Shown one piece after another: positions 22,544 through 35,230 of a stretch of DNA of 64,000 bases; position 1 is the first letter of the stretch, and the number at the start of each line of letters is the position of its first letter. The notes below the pieces were generated by a model, which saw only the letters and a list, made by a program, of their open reading frames with translations, made no database searches and had not been told where the DNA came from. The DNA is taken from assembly GCF_963924675.1 (NCBI RefSeq), contig NC_089239.1, positions 5,321,001-5,385,000 of the forward strand, given 5' to 3'. The translations under genes were made by a program, and so were the position numbers. This DNA comes from Phocoena phocoena (lineage: Eukaryota > Chordata > Mammalia > Artiodactyla > Phocoenidae).

Positions 22544-25500
22544 TTCATTTGTTTTTATTGCTCATTCCTGAATCTAACCACACTCTCCTGACTAGTAGCC
22601 TTATGGTAAATTTCACCTCTTCTCCCTCTTTTGTGTAGTTTGGCAATTCTTGGCCCTTTATTCTTCCATGTTAATTTTAGTATCCATTAGTTAAATTTGT
22701 TTGTAAACAACAAACAAAAATCCACTGTGAGAGTACTGGTTACTATTACAGATATTTAATGTTTCCATTCATAAATATGACTGATATCACCAATTATTTT
22801 GATCCTTTTAGAATATCCTTCAATAACATTTTATAACTTTTCCATAAAGTTTATTCTCTACATTTCTAAAATATATCCCTATGTACTCTTGCTGCTATCA
22901 TGGATTTGTTAAATTATATTTTCTGAATTTTTACTGTCAACGTTAGACATTACAGGTTTTCGAGTAATGCTGATGCACTTTTATTAATTTTAGTAGTTTG
23001 TATTTTCTTATCTTTTCTGCGTAGATAACCACATGGCCTTTGAATTATGTTCATTCTGTTTCTTACAAATTGCACACCTTTTATGTTTTCCTATCTTATT
23101 GGTCTGGCTAAGACTGAGGGTTTAATTCTGAAAGGAATTGCTGATAGCAGGCAGCCTTATATTTTTCTTTACTTTGGAGGGAATGTGTTAATGTTTTAAC
23201 ACGAAATACAATATTTGGTTTTGGATGTTGATTGACAAGCTTTGTAAAGTTAATGCCATTTTATGCCTTGTTTGTTAAGAGATTTTTAAAAATCATGAAT
23301 ATTGAATTTTAACACATGCTTTTTTGCAGGTGTTAAGATAACCATAGTTTATCTCCTTTAATCTTTAATTTGTTAAAGTAGTGAGTGAATTATAGTTGTA
23401 CATTTTATAATGTTAAACTATCTGTGAATTACTGGGATGCACCCTGCTCGTTCACTGAAAAAAATGGCTGAATTCAGAATCATTTGCTAATATTTTATTT
23501 AGGAGTAATGCATCTGTGTCCCTGTATAAGAAAAGACTGTCCTACAATTTTTCCTTTTGATATTTACTTGGTCCAATTTAAGAACTGAGATTATATTAGC
23601 TTTATAGAGTGGTTTGGAGAGCTTCTTCTCTTTGCTTGTTTCCTGGAATATATCGTGTACTGTTGCTTCATGTTACTTTCTAGGTAGGATTTTTTGGAGG
23701 GGTTTGGGAAAAAGGAGGGATGGGTAGATTTTTGACCATCAATTGAGTAACTTTAATGAGAATTTCTAACAAGGTCTCTCTCTCTCAGGGTTGTGCCTAT
23801 ATTATTAATCTTTTCAAAGAACTGGCTTTGATTCTTGTTCATCCTCTTTGTTTTTCTTGCTATTGTCTTTCTCCTCTTTATTATTTCCCCTTCCTTTCCT
23901 CATGTTCACTCTCTTAGTCTTTGCATGCTTCATGAATTGAACAGAGAGCTCACTAAATTTTTTATTCTGTGTTCATTCTTCATTTGTGCATTTAAAGCTC
24001 CAATCTTCTATATTACTTCAGTTGCTACTCATGAGCTTTGATATATGGCTTTTCAGTTCTCTATTTTAATATCCATTCTGAATTCCTCTTTGACTTGTGA
24101 AATACTCAAATGTTCAAATTTTTAAAATTTTTGAATGAGTTGTTTGGGTATTTGTGGTCATATTTTTGGTACTTGGATTTTACAAAGTAAAATGTTGTCC
24201 ATTCCTATCAAATTCTGGCACATTGTGAAACATGGTCGATTTTTATCAGTATTCTATATCTGTTAGGAAACAACGAATATTTTAATTGTTGGGTATAACA
24301 ATTAAAATTTAATTGTTTAAATTTAATTTAAATTTAATTGTTTTGTACAACAATTTAGGCAAATTTGTTATTGTGCTTTTCTGATGCTTTTTTACTTTTT
24401 TCCATTTTTCCTGGTTGTACTGTTTGTGACAAGCAAAATCTTCTATGATTTTATTTTACCAATTTTTCTTGTAACTTTGTCTACATTTTGCTTGATATAT
24501 TTTGAGGTTAGACAATAGTTTTAGAGATGGATGGGTTTAGTATTATTTTATTTTCCTGGGAAATTGCTTATTTTATGATTAAGCTCTATGTTTATCTTTA
24601 TTGCAAATATTCATTTATATCTTTAAGTCTAATTGGCTGACATTAATATTGTCATACAATTCAACATCTTTATTTAGATTTGTATTTGCCTAATGTACCT
24701 TTTCCCATTTTTCATTAGTATCTCTTCTCTGATGCCTGTAAATTGCATATAACTTAATTTTTCTTTATCAGCTAGAGGATCTTTATCTTTTAACTGATGA
24801 GCATGCTCTATATTTATTGGAATTATGGATATGTTTGGAATTATTTGAATTTTTTGTGTGTTTTCATGCTACTTCTTGATACTTTTTCTTTTTTAAAATC
24901 ATCCTTCTTTTGGGTTATTAGAATTTCTTTCTGCTTCTTCCCTCTCTACCAACTTAAAAGATATGCTTTGTATTTTTTCTGATATAATGATGTCATGTTA
25001 AAATGTTAACAGGCTCTTCTCATGAACAATAAAGGACTTTCATATTATTGTTGTGTAGCACTTTAACGACATCCTGTGTTACCCCTCCTCCACAAGTAGG
25101 TGTTATTTTAATTATAATCATTAGTTTTTCCAATAAAGTTTATTTAGATGTACTCACGTTTTCCTGATTTATTTTCTAACCATACATCTTTGCTTCCTTT
25201 TCCTTTCTTAGGTTCAATTTCCGTCTTTATGAGATAAACCCTTTAGTGGTTCTTTCAGCAGGATATCTGAGTGGTAAGGTTAGCATTTGTGTGAAAATAT
25301 TTCTATTTTACATTTGCTTTTGAAAGAGAAATTTAACTGGGCATAGAAGTCCAAGTTCACATTATATTCCTCAGCAACTTTAAGATATTATTCAATAATC
25401 TCTACTTTCCATTTTAGTTGATGGAACATCTAACTGACAACCTAATTATTCCCTATTTTGCAGGTAAAATGTCATTGCTATCTGATTATTTCTGAGTTAT

Positions 25501-25976
25501 TTTGCTTTTCCTTTCCTCTGCAATTCCACTATGAGGCATCTCATTAAATGTTTATTTTTATTTACCCAGTTCAGGAATTCATATCATTTTTATAATGAAG
25601 ATTCATAGTTTTTAAAATCAAGTCTGAAAATTCTTAGCTATTTATCTTTTTTTTTTCGCCAGCTGCTCCCCTGTTCTTTTCTTCTGGAGCTCTTACTAGA
25701 CACACATCAGTTACCTTTATTCTACTTCCCATGACACTCAGTCTTTACTCTTTCCATTCCTCTGTCTCACTGGGTTATTATTTCCTGTAGTAATTGCTAT
25801 AGAGTATTCTTTCAGTTCACTGATTTTTTGTGTTCAGATTCTTTATTCAATTGTGTACAGCATGATATTTAACTAAACCTCTGAACATCTAATTTTGATG
25901 ACTACATTTTCTTTTTCCTTAAAGTTCATTTTGTTTTTCTTTCAAAAACATTATTTCAAAAATGTTGCCTTTTTGG

Positions 25977-26178
25977 GGCTTCCCTAGTGGCGCAGTGGTT
26001 GAGAGTCCGCCTGCTGCTGCAGGGGACACGGGTTCGTGACCCCGTCTGGGAAGATCCCACATGCCGCGGAGTGGCTGGGCCCGCGAGCCATGGCCACTGA
26101 GCCTGCGCGTCCGGAGCCTGTGCTCCGCAACGGGAGAGACCACAACAGTGAGAGGCCCGTGTACCGCAAAAAAAAAAA
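25977..26178 (+). mobile_element. CHR-type SINE
   Basis: Full-length SINE from GGGCTTCCCTAGTGGCGCAG to poly-A. GTTGCCTTTT precedes and follows it, a 10 base target-site duplication within the old L1 block. Confidence 0.92.
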
Positions 26179-26390
26179 AAGGTTGCCTTTTATTATAATT
26201 TTATTACATCTTTAAATCTTTAATTATAATTTTATTACATCTTTAACAATTTTAAGCACATTTTATGATTTTTCTATGACTTCTGATTCTTGAAACCTTA
26301 TCCCTAGTGTTTGCTTTTAACCAGATTCTCCCTCAGGATAGATTATTTTCTTGTGTGGTTTGTAATTTGTGTGTGTGCCTATTTAGCTGA

Positions 26391-26422
26391 GATGTGTGTG
26401 TGTGTGTATGTGTGTGTGTGTA
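26391..26422. repeat. TG dinucleotide microsatellite
   Basis: GTGTG runs interrupted by TATG, about 32 bases. Confidence 0.85.
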
Positions 26423-26949
26423 TGCTAGGAGAAAAATCCTCCTAAATAATGTTTTGTTTTGTTTTGTTTTCCTTAAGGATCCTGTTTCCTTAAATCAGGA
26501 TCTCAGCACATCTTTATGGGACCAGTATTTATGCCAGCTTTTTCTCCTGCTTTGTCTAGAGCATAGACTGGGGCTTCCATTTCCCACAGAGTATTTTTTC
26601 CCAGTTATATTTCCAGGAAGTAATCAGGATTTTGTCTGTTCCTTTAGCTAGTGATAGATACAGTTTAGCTTTCCTTTCAGTCCGTGAGCAACCCTCCCCT
26701 GTTCTGGACTTCATGCAGGGGTCTGGATTACATATTGCTTTTTCAAATGTGTCTGAAAAATGCACATTTTTCGGAACTCCTCGGCTACTCAGACACCATT
26801 GCCCCAGCCCCCGAGATTGACTCATATCGGGATTCAATTCCCTCCTGGCTACCAGGACATCACTCATGAGCTTTGACTTGGTTGACCTCCCCCAGCTTCA
26901 TCTCTTCTTCTCTGCCCGGATTTTCTGTGATGCTGCAGTATTCACATCA

Positions 26950-27295
26950 CCCCAACCTTCTTTCAGCTTTCTCCTTCCTGCAGGTCTTCCGTGTATGGGT
27001 TCTTGTGTCTGGAATGCTTTTTCCTCTTTCCTTTGCCCAGCTGACTCCCACTCGGTCCTCCGATATCCACTTCACCAGACCTTCCTCAGAGATGCCATCT
27101 CGGACATGATGAACTAACTATAAAACCCGTATCTTAACTGCATGTCACACGATGGGCAACTGTGTGTACGTTTTATTTTTAAAATGTCAATCCCGTTCAC
27201 TAGGGGGAAAGTCTACTTTACGCATCATTATATATGCAGAGCCCAACTTACATTAGGTACTTCATAATTTCGTATGGCCAGATGAATGTCAAAAT
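26950..27295 (+). repeat. L2-like fragment
   Basis: GTCTGGAATGCTTTTTCCTC, CTTCACCAGACCTTCCTCAG and later TATGCAGAGCCCAACTTACA follow the order of an L2 3' end. Open frames over it (26866-27117) are not genes. Confidence 0.5.
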
Positions 27296-27342
27296 AATGT
27301 AATACACAAAGATGCTGACTTCAAAAGTCAATGACTGCATGC

Positions 27343-27403
27343 CTCAACTAGTAAGTCCTTGAGCTGCAACTAAGACCCGGCGCAGGCAAAATAAATAAAT
27401 ATT
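27343..27403 (+). mobile_element. 3' scrap of a tRNA-type SINE
   Basis: GCTGCAACTAAGACCCGGCG followed by CAGGCAAAATAAATAAATA matches the tail end of the short SINE form. The body is missing. Confidence 0.6.
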
Positions 27404-30129
27404 TGAAAGTCAAGTTGAGCCTTAAACTACTGATTATCTAAGTCTCCTTTCCTGGAAAGCATGCTTTCTCATGGTTACTTTCGAATCTGCCACCTTGACC
27501 TTTAACGATGGTCTGGGAGGTGTACACCAGAAATAATTCTTCATCTTGTGTAATCCTGCCACATTTTATCCTAGAGACAGCCCCCAGAGGAGCCTGTTAG
27601 ATAACTTCCTGATTCTGGGACTCTACTGCTGACAAGGTGTAAATCACATTCCAAAACGGAGAACAATCTCTTTATGGCAAGATCACAATGAACTATGCTT
27701 TAGATCAGCAAGCCCAGGTAGACGGTGCTGCTACCTCTACTACAAATAATAACGTTGTCATGTATTGAGTAATGCCTGCGTATCAGTCATTTTACATATA
27801 ATTTCATTCGTTTATTTCATTCGTTCACTTACTTCAGCTAACTGTGAGTTAAATACTGTGGTGGATGTTATTGTTTTCGGTGTTCATACCTGAAACATGA
27901 GGAAAATAATACCATGCTATTTGCTTCCAGATGAATCTACCGAGCAACAGGACAGTTGATTGCACGGTGGGCTTTCAAGCCAGAGGGGTCTGACTCAAAC
28001 TTCCTAACTCTTGACTTTAGGACACTCTCTACTATTCTAAGGCAGGTTCTGTCCGAACTGCCTACACATTCATACAATGCATACAATACAACAAACGTCT
28101 AAAAGGGCTTGTGAAGTAAAATTCGTATTTTATGGCAAGACAAGAGAAATTTAAACATAAGAATTTTTCTCTGCCCTTTGGCCTCCTCTCTCCCCGCACT
28201 GTGCATTGTGTATCTGCATTAGGCATCGACCAGACCTCCCCCATCGGCAGAAATACCTGCTCAACCATGAAGAGCAGCATTCTCCTAGCATCAGTAAGAC
28301 AACTCCTTAAAAGGTAACATTCCTCCCTGATCTTGTAAGGGGTCACAGGACCCACCCACGATGATACTTAGATCTGGATTATGTGAACTGTCAATCATAC
28401 AGCATTTGATGTACAGCTCTCTGTCTCAAAAAACTTATATAATGAACGGAACAGTTCTCAGAGCTTTCTGAGAAGCTCTTTTTGGGTCATAATCTTCAAA
28501 TTTGGCTGGAATAAAATTTTCCACTTCTTTCTTAGATAGACTGATTAATTTTTCATCGACAGGCTAAAACACAAGGAGAAATCATAAGCCCTCTAACGTA
28601 TGATTTGCCACATCTGTTGCTAAAAGAAGCCTCTTCCAGAATTGTGTGTGTCGGGGGGAGGATCTTTTCTAAATCTCATCACCCTTTACACTTCCTCACC
28701 TGGCCCTTTCTCAGAGTCGGGAACTACATGCCTCACTGCAGCTACAGCTCCATTCTGGGCTCAAAAGAGAGAACCTTGAGGGAGCGGGGCATTTGCCTGT
28801 TTCAGACCAAGCTTGGGGAAGATTTCTGACATTCATTTTCCCTTTCTAAGTGCTTCTACGGAGGTCTGGGAGTGAAAAGCCCCAGGCTTCCCTGAAGTGT
28901 CACAGAGTTAGTTAGCCCTTCCTGAAAGCAAGGGTGACTTTGCTTTCAGCCATTGAAGAGTCACCAGGCTGAATCACCTGCTATTAGCACTTTCTAAAAG
29001 GAAGTGCCTGCAGACAAGTGCCTTCATTTGCAGAAACCACTGGTGTTTGTTTTGGAGACTGCTTGCTCCAGAAACTCCGAGGAAACTAGCCTTGGACTAA
29101 ACATTCTCTAACAACCTGTTACAATTTCTGGTACACTGACTTCCGGACTTGGGCGCTGTGCTTTTAATGTCTTTTTTTACATTGGAATCGGAGTGACAAA
29201 GTGGTCACATGTTTCCATCTTGCAAAGTTATTTCCCATGAGTGGAACAATGCTCCCCTTTACTTGCTTCTTACCTTAGAGACTAAGATTTGATAACCTTA
29301 CGAGAAAGTTCATCACCCATAAATTTTGGACGTGTGATCGCGATTTCTGGTTTCATCAGACATTGACAGAAATTAGAAGAATGTTTTTGTTAGAACCTGG
29401 AAGTATTTTTTAACTATAACAGTATCGGCTTTGTAGGATGTCCATCTCCAATTAAAATCATATACTTTATGTTCTGACATCCAAGTACTAGGGTTAAGTA
29501 CCAAAGTTGGTATTGTGTCTCATTCTGTGAAAGACTTGAGTCAGCTTGCAAAATTGCAAGGGAAATTTTTGATTGGAATATAAGATTGAGTTTGTGGGGA
29601 GAGTAAGAAAACAGTCTCATGACTGATTGGGGTGGGAAATGTGTCTTGACTGAAAAAAAAAAAAACCTGTACAGAAATGAGGCAACATACCTGAGGAAAA
29701 GCCCGCCCCAGGCTCTGCTGGACTGCGGCAGAACAATGGGAAGGTTTTACCTTTCGTGTCTCTTCCTCTCTATCCCAGTTACATGTCCAAAGTTAATGAG
29801 TTGACTTTGGGAGCCTGTGTGGAAATGTGCCACGTGGGTCCTGCGTCACCCAGACCAGGGTGGGCCTGCAGCATGGTGGATGGAGACCGCATCTCAGCCA
29901 CGTTTTCTCTGCCTCAGGTCAGGGGGGCACAGGAGTCAGGATGCCCCCAGCTGGTCAGTCCTAACATTCCAGCAACCTTGCTTGTTCCCTTTCTGACTTG
30001 CCCTCTTGTAAATTCAAAATATCTCACTAAGTGCCTACAAGATTAATAATCACTATTTTTTAAATATCAGTATTTCGGTGTTAAGTTCCTAAACTACATT
30101 GGTTATATAACGCATTATATAATTACTAT
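27404..30129. other. Intergenic, mostly unique-looking
   Basis: A MIR-like piece may lie at 27750-27970. The rest, including 28600-29400, has ordinary composition without recognisable repeats, exons or a CpG island. Open frames such as 28062-28355 show no domain. Confidence 0.45.
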
Positions 30130-30298
30130 TGTGTATACTCATCTGTAGGATTAGTTATAGTCTCCTGATTTTAAAGAACAGTTAAGCTGAGCCTGAAAGA
30201 GTAAGATGATTTGCTTAACTTTACACAGTTAATAGGTGGAAGTATTACCAGTGAAACCTAGGTTTAATCTACACCCTCCATTATTCTACATTGCCTGC
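30130..30298 (+). repeat. MIR-like fragment
   Basis: GATTTGCTTAACTTTACACAG and TTAATAGGTGGAAGTATTACC resemble the middle and 3' half of MIR. Confidence 0.5.
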
Positions 30299-30439
30299 TG
30301 GGAAGATGGTATTGACAGGGGCTTTGATGAATACCTCCAAAAGGAAGAGAACTCTATCTACTGCAAGATTCTCCATATTCCCCTATAAAGAAGAAAAGAT
30401 GGACACATGGGAAACTGGTCAAAAATGACCTATGGAAGT

Positions 30440-30862
30440 AAATAAAAGTTTCAGAATTGAAAGCAGAGACTTGAAGAGGTATCTGTACCTCCATGTTCAT
30501 AGTGGCATTGTCCTCAGAAGCCAAAAGGTGAGAGCAGCTCAAGTGTCCCTGAATAGATAAATGGATGAATGGATAATCAAAATGTGGTCTTTGCACACAA
30601 TGAGGTATTACTCAGCCTTTCAAAGGAAGGAAATTTTGACAAATGCTGCAACATGAGCAAACCTTGACATGCTAAGTGCAATAAGTCAGTCATGAAAGAA
30701 CAAATACTGTATGGTTTCACATATATGAGTAATTAAATTCATAGAGACGGAAAGTAGAATGGCGGTCGCTAGGGCCTGGGGGGAGGGGAGATGGGGAGTT
30801 ACTGTTTAATAGGGACGGAGTTTCAGTTTTGCAAAATGGAAAGAGACCTGTGGATGGGTAAT
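30440..30862 (+). mobile_element. Old L1M 3' end, sense
   Basis: The features CTCCATGTTCATAGTGGCAT, GGATGAATGGATAATCAAAA, GAGGTATTACTCAGCC and GTATGGTTTCACATATATGAG are those of a decayed L1M ORF2 end and 3' UTR. Confidence 0.65.
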
Positions 30863-30865
30863 TAA

Positions 30866-31320
30866 GATGGATTACGCAGCCATAAAAAGGAACGAAATAA
30901 TGCCATTTGCAGCAATATAGATGGACCTAGACATTATCATACTAAGTGAAGTAAGTCAGACAAAGATAAATATCTTATGACATCACTTATATGTAAAATC
31001 TAAAAAAATGATACAAGTGAACTTATTTACAAAACAGACTCACAGACATAGAAAACAAACTTATGGTTACCAAAGGGGAAAGGGGAGGGGAGGGATAAAC
31101 TAGGAGTTTGGGATTAGCAGATACAAACCACAATATATAAAATGAAAAGCAAGGACCTACTGTACAGCATAGGGAACTAGACTCAGTATCTTGTAATAAT
31201 TTATAATGGAAAACAATCTGGAAAAGTATATATATATATACGTTTTTAAGAATACTCATATGTGTATATGAATCCCTTCACTGTACACCAGAAACTAACA
31301 CAACGTGGTAAATCAACTGT
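30866..31320 (+). mobile_element. L1 3' end, sense, without poly-A
   Basis: GCAGCCATAAAAAGGAACG through CAAGGACCTACTGTACAGC to AACACAACGTGGTAAATCAACT is the sense version of the 3' end seen antisense elsewhere in the window. The usual AATAAAA tail is lost. It sits head-to-tail behind an older L1 3' end. Confidence 0.85.
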
Positions 31321-31569
31321 GTGAAGTAAGGATAAAGGTCTTGGTTGGTGTGACGTCTGCAGGAGCTGTGGGGAAGGCAGCCCTGTGTCAGAAGAGATGC
31401 TCTGCGGGAGGTAGCTCTGGTTATCCAGCTCCAGTGGTGGCCTCGCTGCAAAGCCATGGGACCAGGACAGTCACACCCATAGTCAGCTTTTCCTCTGTCA
31501 GCAGCCAAGGTGATTCTTCTGCGCTACAAAACAGAATTACGTCTCCTCTTTCTAAAAAAAATGTCCTTG

Positions 31570-32165
31570 AGTCCCTATTGCCCTCCAGATAAAGTCACAC
31601 CCCCGATACGGCTCCAAGGTCTTTTGTCATCAGAACGCTGGGGACCTCTAGGTCCCACCCTCTCCTGCCTTTCCCACTCCTCACTCCCTAACTGCTCACT
31701 CCAGCCCTCCTGGACCGTGTTCAGATCCTTAGTTATATTATATTCCTTTAGATCTAGGCTGGACCTTCGCATGCTTCAGGTCCCCTCTGTCCTCACGCCT
31801 CTCCATCAGCCCTTGTTGAAACACTCCTTTCCCTGTTCACCAGGCTAACTCTTCATCTTCCTGTAGGACTCCGCCTAGACATCGCGTCTTCCAGGAAGCT
31901 TTTCTTGAGCCTCCTCGAGCTTGAATAATGTGCTCCTATTTGCATGCCTCTAGTACCTTGTACTTATTCCATCATGGCTACACTTCTGCTGTTACCACAC
32001 TTCATTAAACTTCCTTTCTTTTCTTGATTTATATCCTCCAACAGACTACAAGCTCCATGAGAACGAGAACTATAGTGGTCTTATTTACTGTCCTATCTTT
32101 AATGTTTAGCACAGATTCTGACATGTAGTAGGCAGGCATTCAATAATATTGGTGGAATAAATAAA
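31570..32165 (+). repeat. L2 element, 3' part
   Basis: CCCTCCTGGACCGTGTTCAG, CCAGGAAGCTTTTCTTGAGC, ACAAGCTCCATGAGAACGAG and GTAGTAGGCAGGCATTCAAT occur in L2 order and end with GGTGGAATAAATAAA-like sequence. The open frames at 31510-31848 are explained by it. Confidence 0.75.
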
Positions 32166-32179
32166 TTCAGTGTATAATA

Positions 32180-32372
32180 CTGTTTGGTTTTATGCAAATA
32201 TCTACACAAGCACTTTCTCATTTTGTTCTCTTAAAACTTCTGCCAGCGAGACCGAACAGATCTTACAGGTTTCATTTCACAGACATGGAAATTGAGATCT
32301 AAAAAAACTCAGGCAACAGTGTAGAGCCACAAAGAAAGAAAGTGGTGGAGTGACTACCCGTTACATCGTTCC
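32180..32372 (+). repeat. MIR-like fragment
   Basis: CATTTCACAGACATGGAAATTG and the AACTCAGGCAACAGTGTAG stretch are consistent with a MIR core. Confidence 0.5.
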
Positions 32373-34714
32373 ATTGCAAGTGCCTTGTTTATATCACAAC
32401 ACTTCTTGCCCTGGCTTCCTCTTTCATATAACGGAAATTCCTCCTCTCTAGGTATCTCTTCAGATGCAAATTTTGTGTGTATCTGCTGACTGCAGCAGAC
32501 ACTCTGATGCCCCAATTCCCTGTCCCCATGGCCCACCTCTGAGTCCACCTGTGGTGGCGGTAGACAGCTTCCAGAATGTCGAGAACTTTCCACCTCAAGC
32601 CCTGCCACATCTCTTCCCCTCTCCCCCGGGATTTCTTCGGCACCCCCTGTGCTCACTGTCTGCATACCAGTGCAACCCAGCAGTGTGTGGAAAGTGTTTC
32701 AGTGACCTTGGGAGCAATCCCCAATTAATGGGGACGGAAGCTGCTGGGTACATCACGCAGGCTTCCGCACTCTCTGGTGGCACAGGTCTGAGGTGAGGTC
32801 CCTTCTCATGGTTCCTTACAGGGTCTCCATCGGGGTGGAGCTCAGCTGCCTGCAGAGCCGAATCCCCACAATGGCGCACTTCTTAATGGTCATCACTCTC
32901 TCATTTGTGCTTCTAGAGATTACTTCACAGATAAACTACTGGCACCTGAGCCTTTGCCTCAGGGACTTCTTTTGGAGAAAACCAATCCAAGATATTGATA
33001 AATCCATAACAAGTAGGAAGGACATGGGGAAAGGACACTCTCCCGCCATGTTCCCCTCCTGCCTCCTTACCAGATGATCTTTCAGGACCCCTTTCATCTC
33101 TGACAGGTCACCCATCCTGGGCCCTTCTTGTCCATCAAATGCCAAGCTTCCCAGTGCAATGTTCCTATAGATGCCCAGGCCCCCTCAGGGCACTGGCCTG
33201 TGGCAGCCTGGTAACTGGCACAGAGCAAGCAATTTCCTACCTCTGTGCCAGTTCTCTCTGTCCTTTGTTTATCAGAACTGGCTGGAATTACTGCCTAGAT
33301 TCCCTGGGAGAGGATAGACACTGCAAACAACCATGGCCATCACCACTTCAAGAGCTGAAGCAGACAGAGCCAGCAGCACAAGAGGGCATTAACTTCCAGA
33401 CACACACATTTAATTGCAGAGAGTCTACGAACAAGGGTGGAGGGTGCACAGGGGAAAACATCCCCACGCAGCAAAACGCCAAGGAGCGGCACACCAACCG
33501 TCCTGGGTCAACTCTTGCACAACGGGTTCCTGAAACCAGTGTTCCCAGAGTTGCTGAAATGTTTGTTTGTTCAAGGGGCCTTTCTCTAAATTCCAAAGGT
33601 CAATTTCATTGATGCATGTCAATGCCATCTCCACCAAGAGATATGTGCTTCTGATTCACGTCCTTCTCTCCCCTCTCCCCAGGGATAAGGGTGGCTACCT
33701 GTTTAGCGCCACTGGGCACCAGCTTACTCTCTTCTTCACCCCCAACTACCTTAACTGACTCTCTGAACCCTGCTCCACCGCGCACTTGGCCCCGGCAGGA
33801 AGAACTCGCAGGCACAAGGTGGCAAATGAGTTTCACAGGCAGCGCGTTACATTGGATAGAACTTTGGGCATCTTAGCAAATTTGTCTGATTTATCTTCAT
33901 ATCCCTTTCCTAAGTAGAGGCTCTGGCACTTAGCAGTTGCTCATTAAATATGTGTTGAGTCTCATTAAATATGTGTGGGTGCACGCAGGAGTGGATTCAT
34001 GAATATATGCATAATTCTTTCAGTTTGAAGGATTGGGGCTAATGCTATGAATATATTTCCTGAATAATTAGCTTTGTGCATAGTGGGTGCTCCATAAATG
34101 TGAATTAATGGATCAATAATGTGCCTAGAGAAGAACAAACCACTATGGAAGCCTGTGGATATACTCCCACCTTGCTGTTGGAGGGCTTCACGCTGTACCC
34201 CCTGAGTGATTATAGTCTCGTGTAAGTGATTTTCATGGTAGTTTGCACTTCTGAGACTGGGAAAGCATCATCTGAGTTGGGCTTTCAACTTTGGCATATA
34301 CCCTTTTTCCATATCCTGTTCTATATTAGTCTTTTGAGGCATCTAGGAAGAATTAGATAGTGGGGGAAGATCAGGGCTATAATTAGGTTCCAGACAAATT
34401 CCCTAATTGAATAAGAGTTTGTCTGTGATCTTAAGTGTAGCCAGTTAGTCCCCATGGGCAAGTACCAGCTATGTTATCTATAGTACACTGTGGGCACGCA
34501 ATACATTTTATAAAACCATAATAGAGTAATGGATACAATCATTCATTGTTATCTTTATGCATTTAAAGCTGTTTCAAAGTGTCATATCAAATACAGCTTC
34601 TTTTTTTCTCTTTATAATAATATTGTAGAATTGAGATAAATTTTTCTTCTCTCATATAGTATTGAATATTTCCAGAAAGTTGTATAGCTTGAGTCAACCT
34701 CTCTTATGGAATAA
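32373..34714. other. Intergenic, higher GC, no gene supported
   Basis: This part contains several overlapping open frames (up to 157 codons at 33139-33612) because of higher GC and few stops. None has a recognisable domain or consistent strand. 33890-33965 resembles the tail of an L2 element. I treat the frames as chance. Confidence 0.45.
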
Positions 34715-34930
34715 TAATAATAATAGTGCTAGCACCTGCCATTTTTGAGCCTTTACTATGTGTTAGACTCTGTACTGAATGTTTTATATATGCATCATCT
34801 TATTTATTCCTTGAATTAAGCTTTTGAAGCATTTATCGTAATTTTCAGTTTACATATGAGGAAATGGAAATTTAGAGCAGTAAGTAATTTGATCAGTATC
34901 TTATAGTTGGTAAATAGAAGTCTGTTTGAT
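34715..34930 (+). repeat. MIR element
   Basis: CCTTTACTATGTGTTAGACTC, TTACATATGAGGAAATGGAAA and TATAGTTGGTAAATAGAAGTC follow MIR order. Confidence 0.7.
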
Positions 34931-35039
34931 TTGAAATCCTTTGCTGTTAATTACCTTACTAGCATGCATGCAGGAATACTTTACAGAAGGCTGAAATTAG
35001 GGCCATCATTTTAAAAACTGGGACTTAGACTAACAACAG

Positions 35040-35230
35040 CTGTCATAAGATGCTGTGCTATTATGTAAGTTGTCTCAGTTAAAATTTAGGCTGTGTGCCT
35101 AGTAAATTAGGTACTATAGCCCCTTTACACAGATGAGAAAACTGGAGCTCCTAAAGGTCATGTGATTTGCTATAGACAATCAGAAACTAGGTAGTAGAAC
35201 TGTGACCTACACCAACTCTGTCTGACCTTG
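35040..35230 (+). repeat. MIR-like fragment
   Basis: CCCTTTACACAGATGAGAAAAC, CATGTGATTTGC and the AACTAGGTAGTAGAACTGTG part suggest a MIR 3' half. Confidence 0.6.

Larger units (their letters stand above)
22560..26640 (-). mobile_element. Old L1 (L1M/HAL1-like), antisense, decayed
   Basis: Long T-rich block whose features match old L1 in reverse: GGAATTGCTGATAGCAGG, TTTTCAAAGAACTGGCTTTG, ATTCCTATCAAATTCTGGCA, CATAGAAGTCCAAGTTCACA. A SINE at 25977-26178 interrupts it. No open frame of ORF2 length remains. The boundaries are uncertain and parts may be other AT-rich sequence. Confidence 0.55.

Noticed and set aside
28600..28830. Frame near 28605-28829 as a possible TCIM remnant
   Set aside because: The translation does not resemble TCIM as I remember it.
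33139..33612. 157 codon open frame on the plus strand
   Set aside because: No recognisable domain, overlapping frames on both strands and higher GC in this stretch make a chance frame likely.
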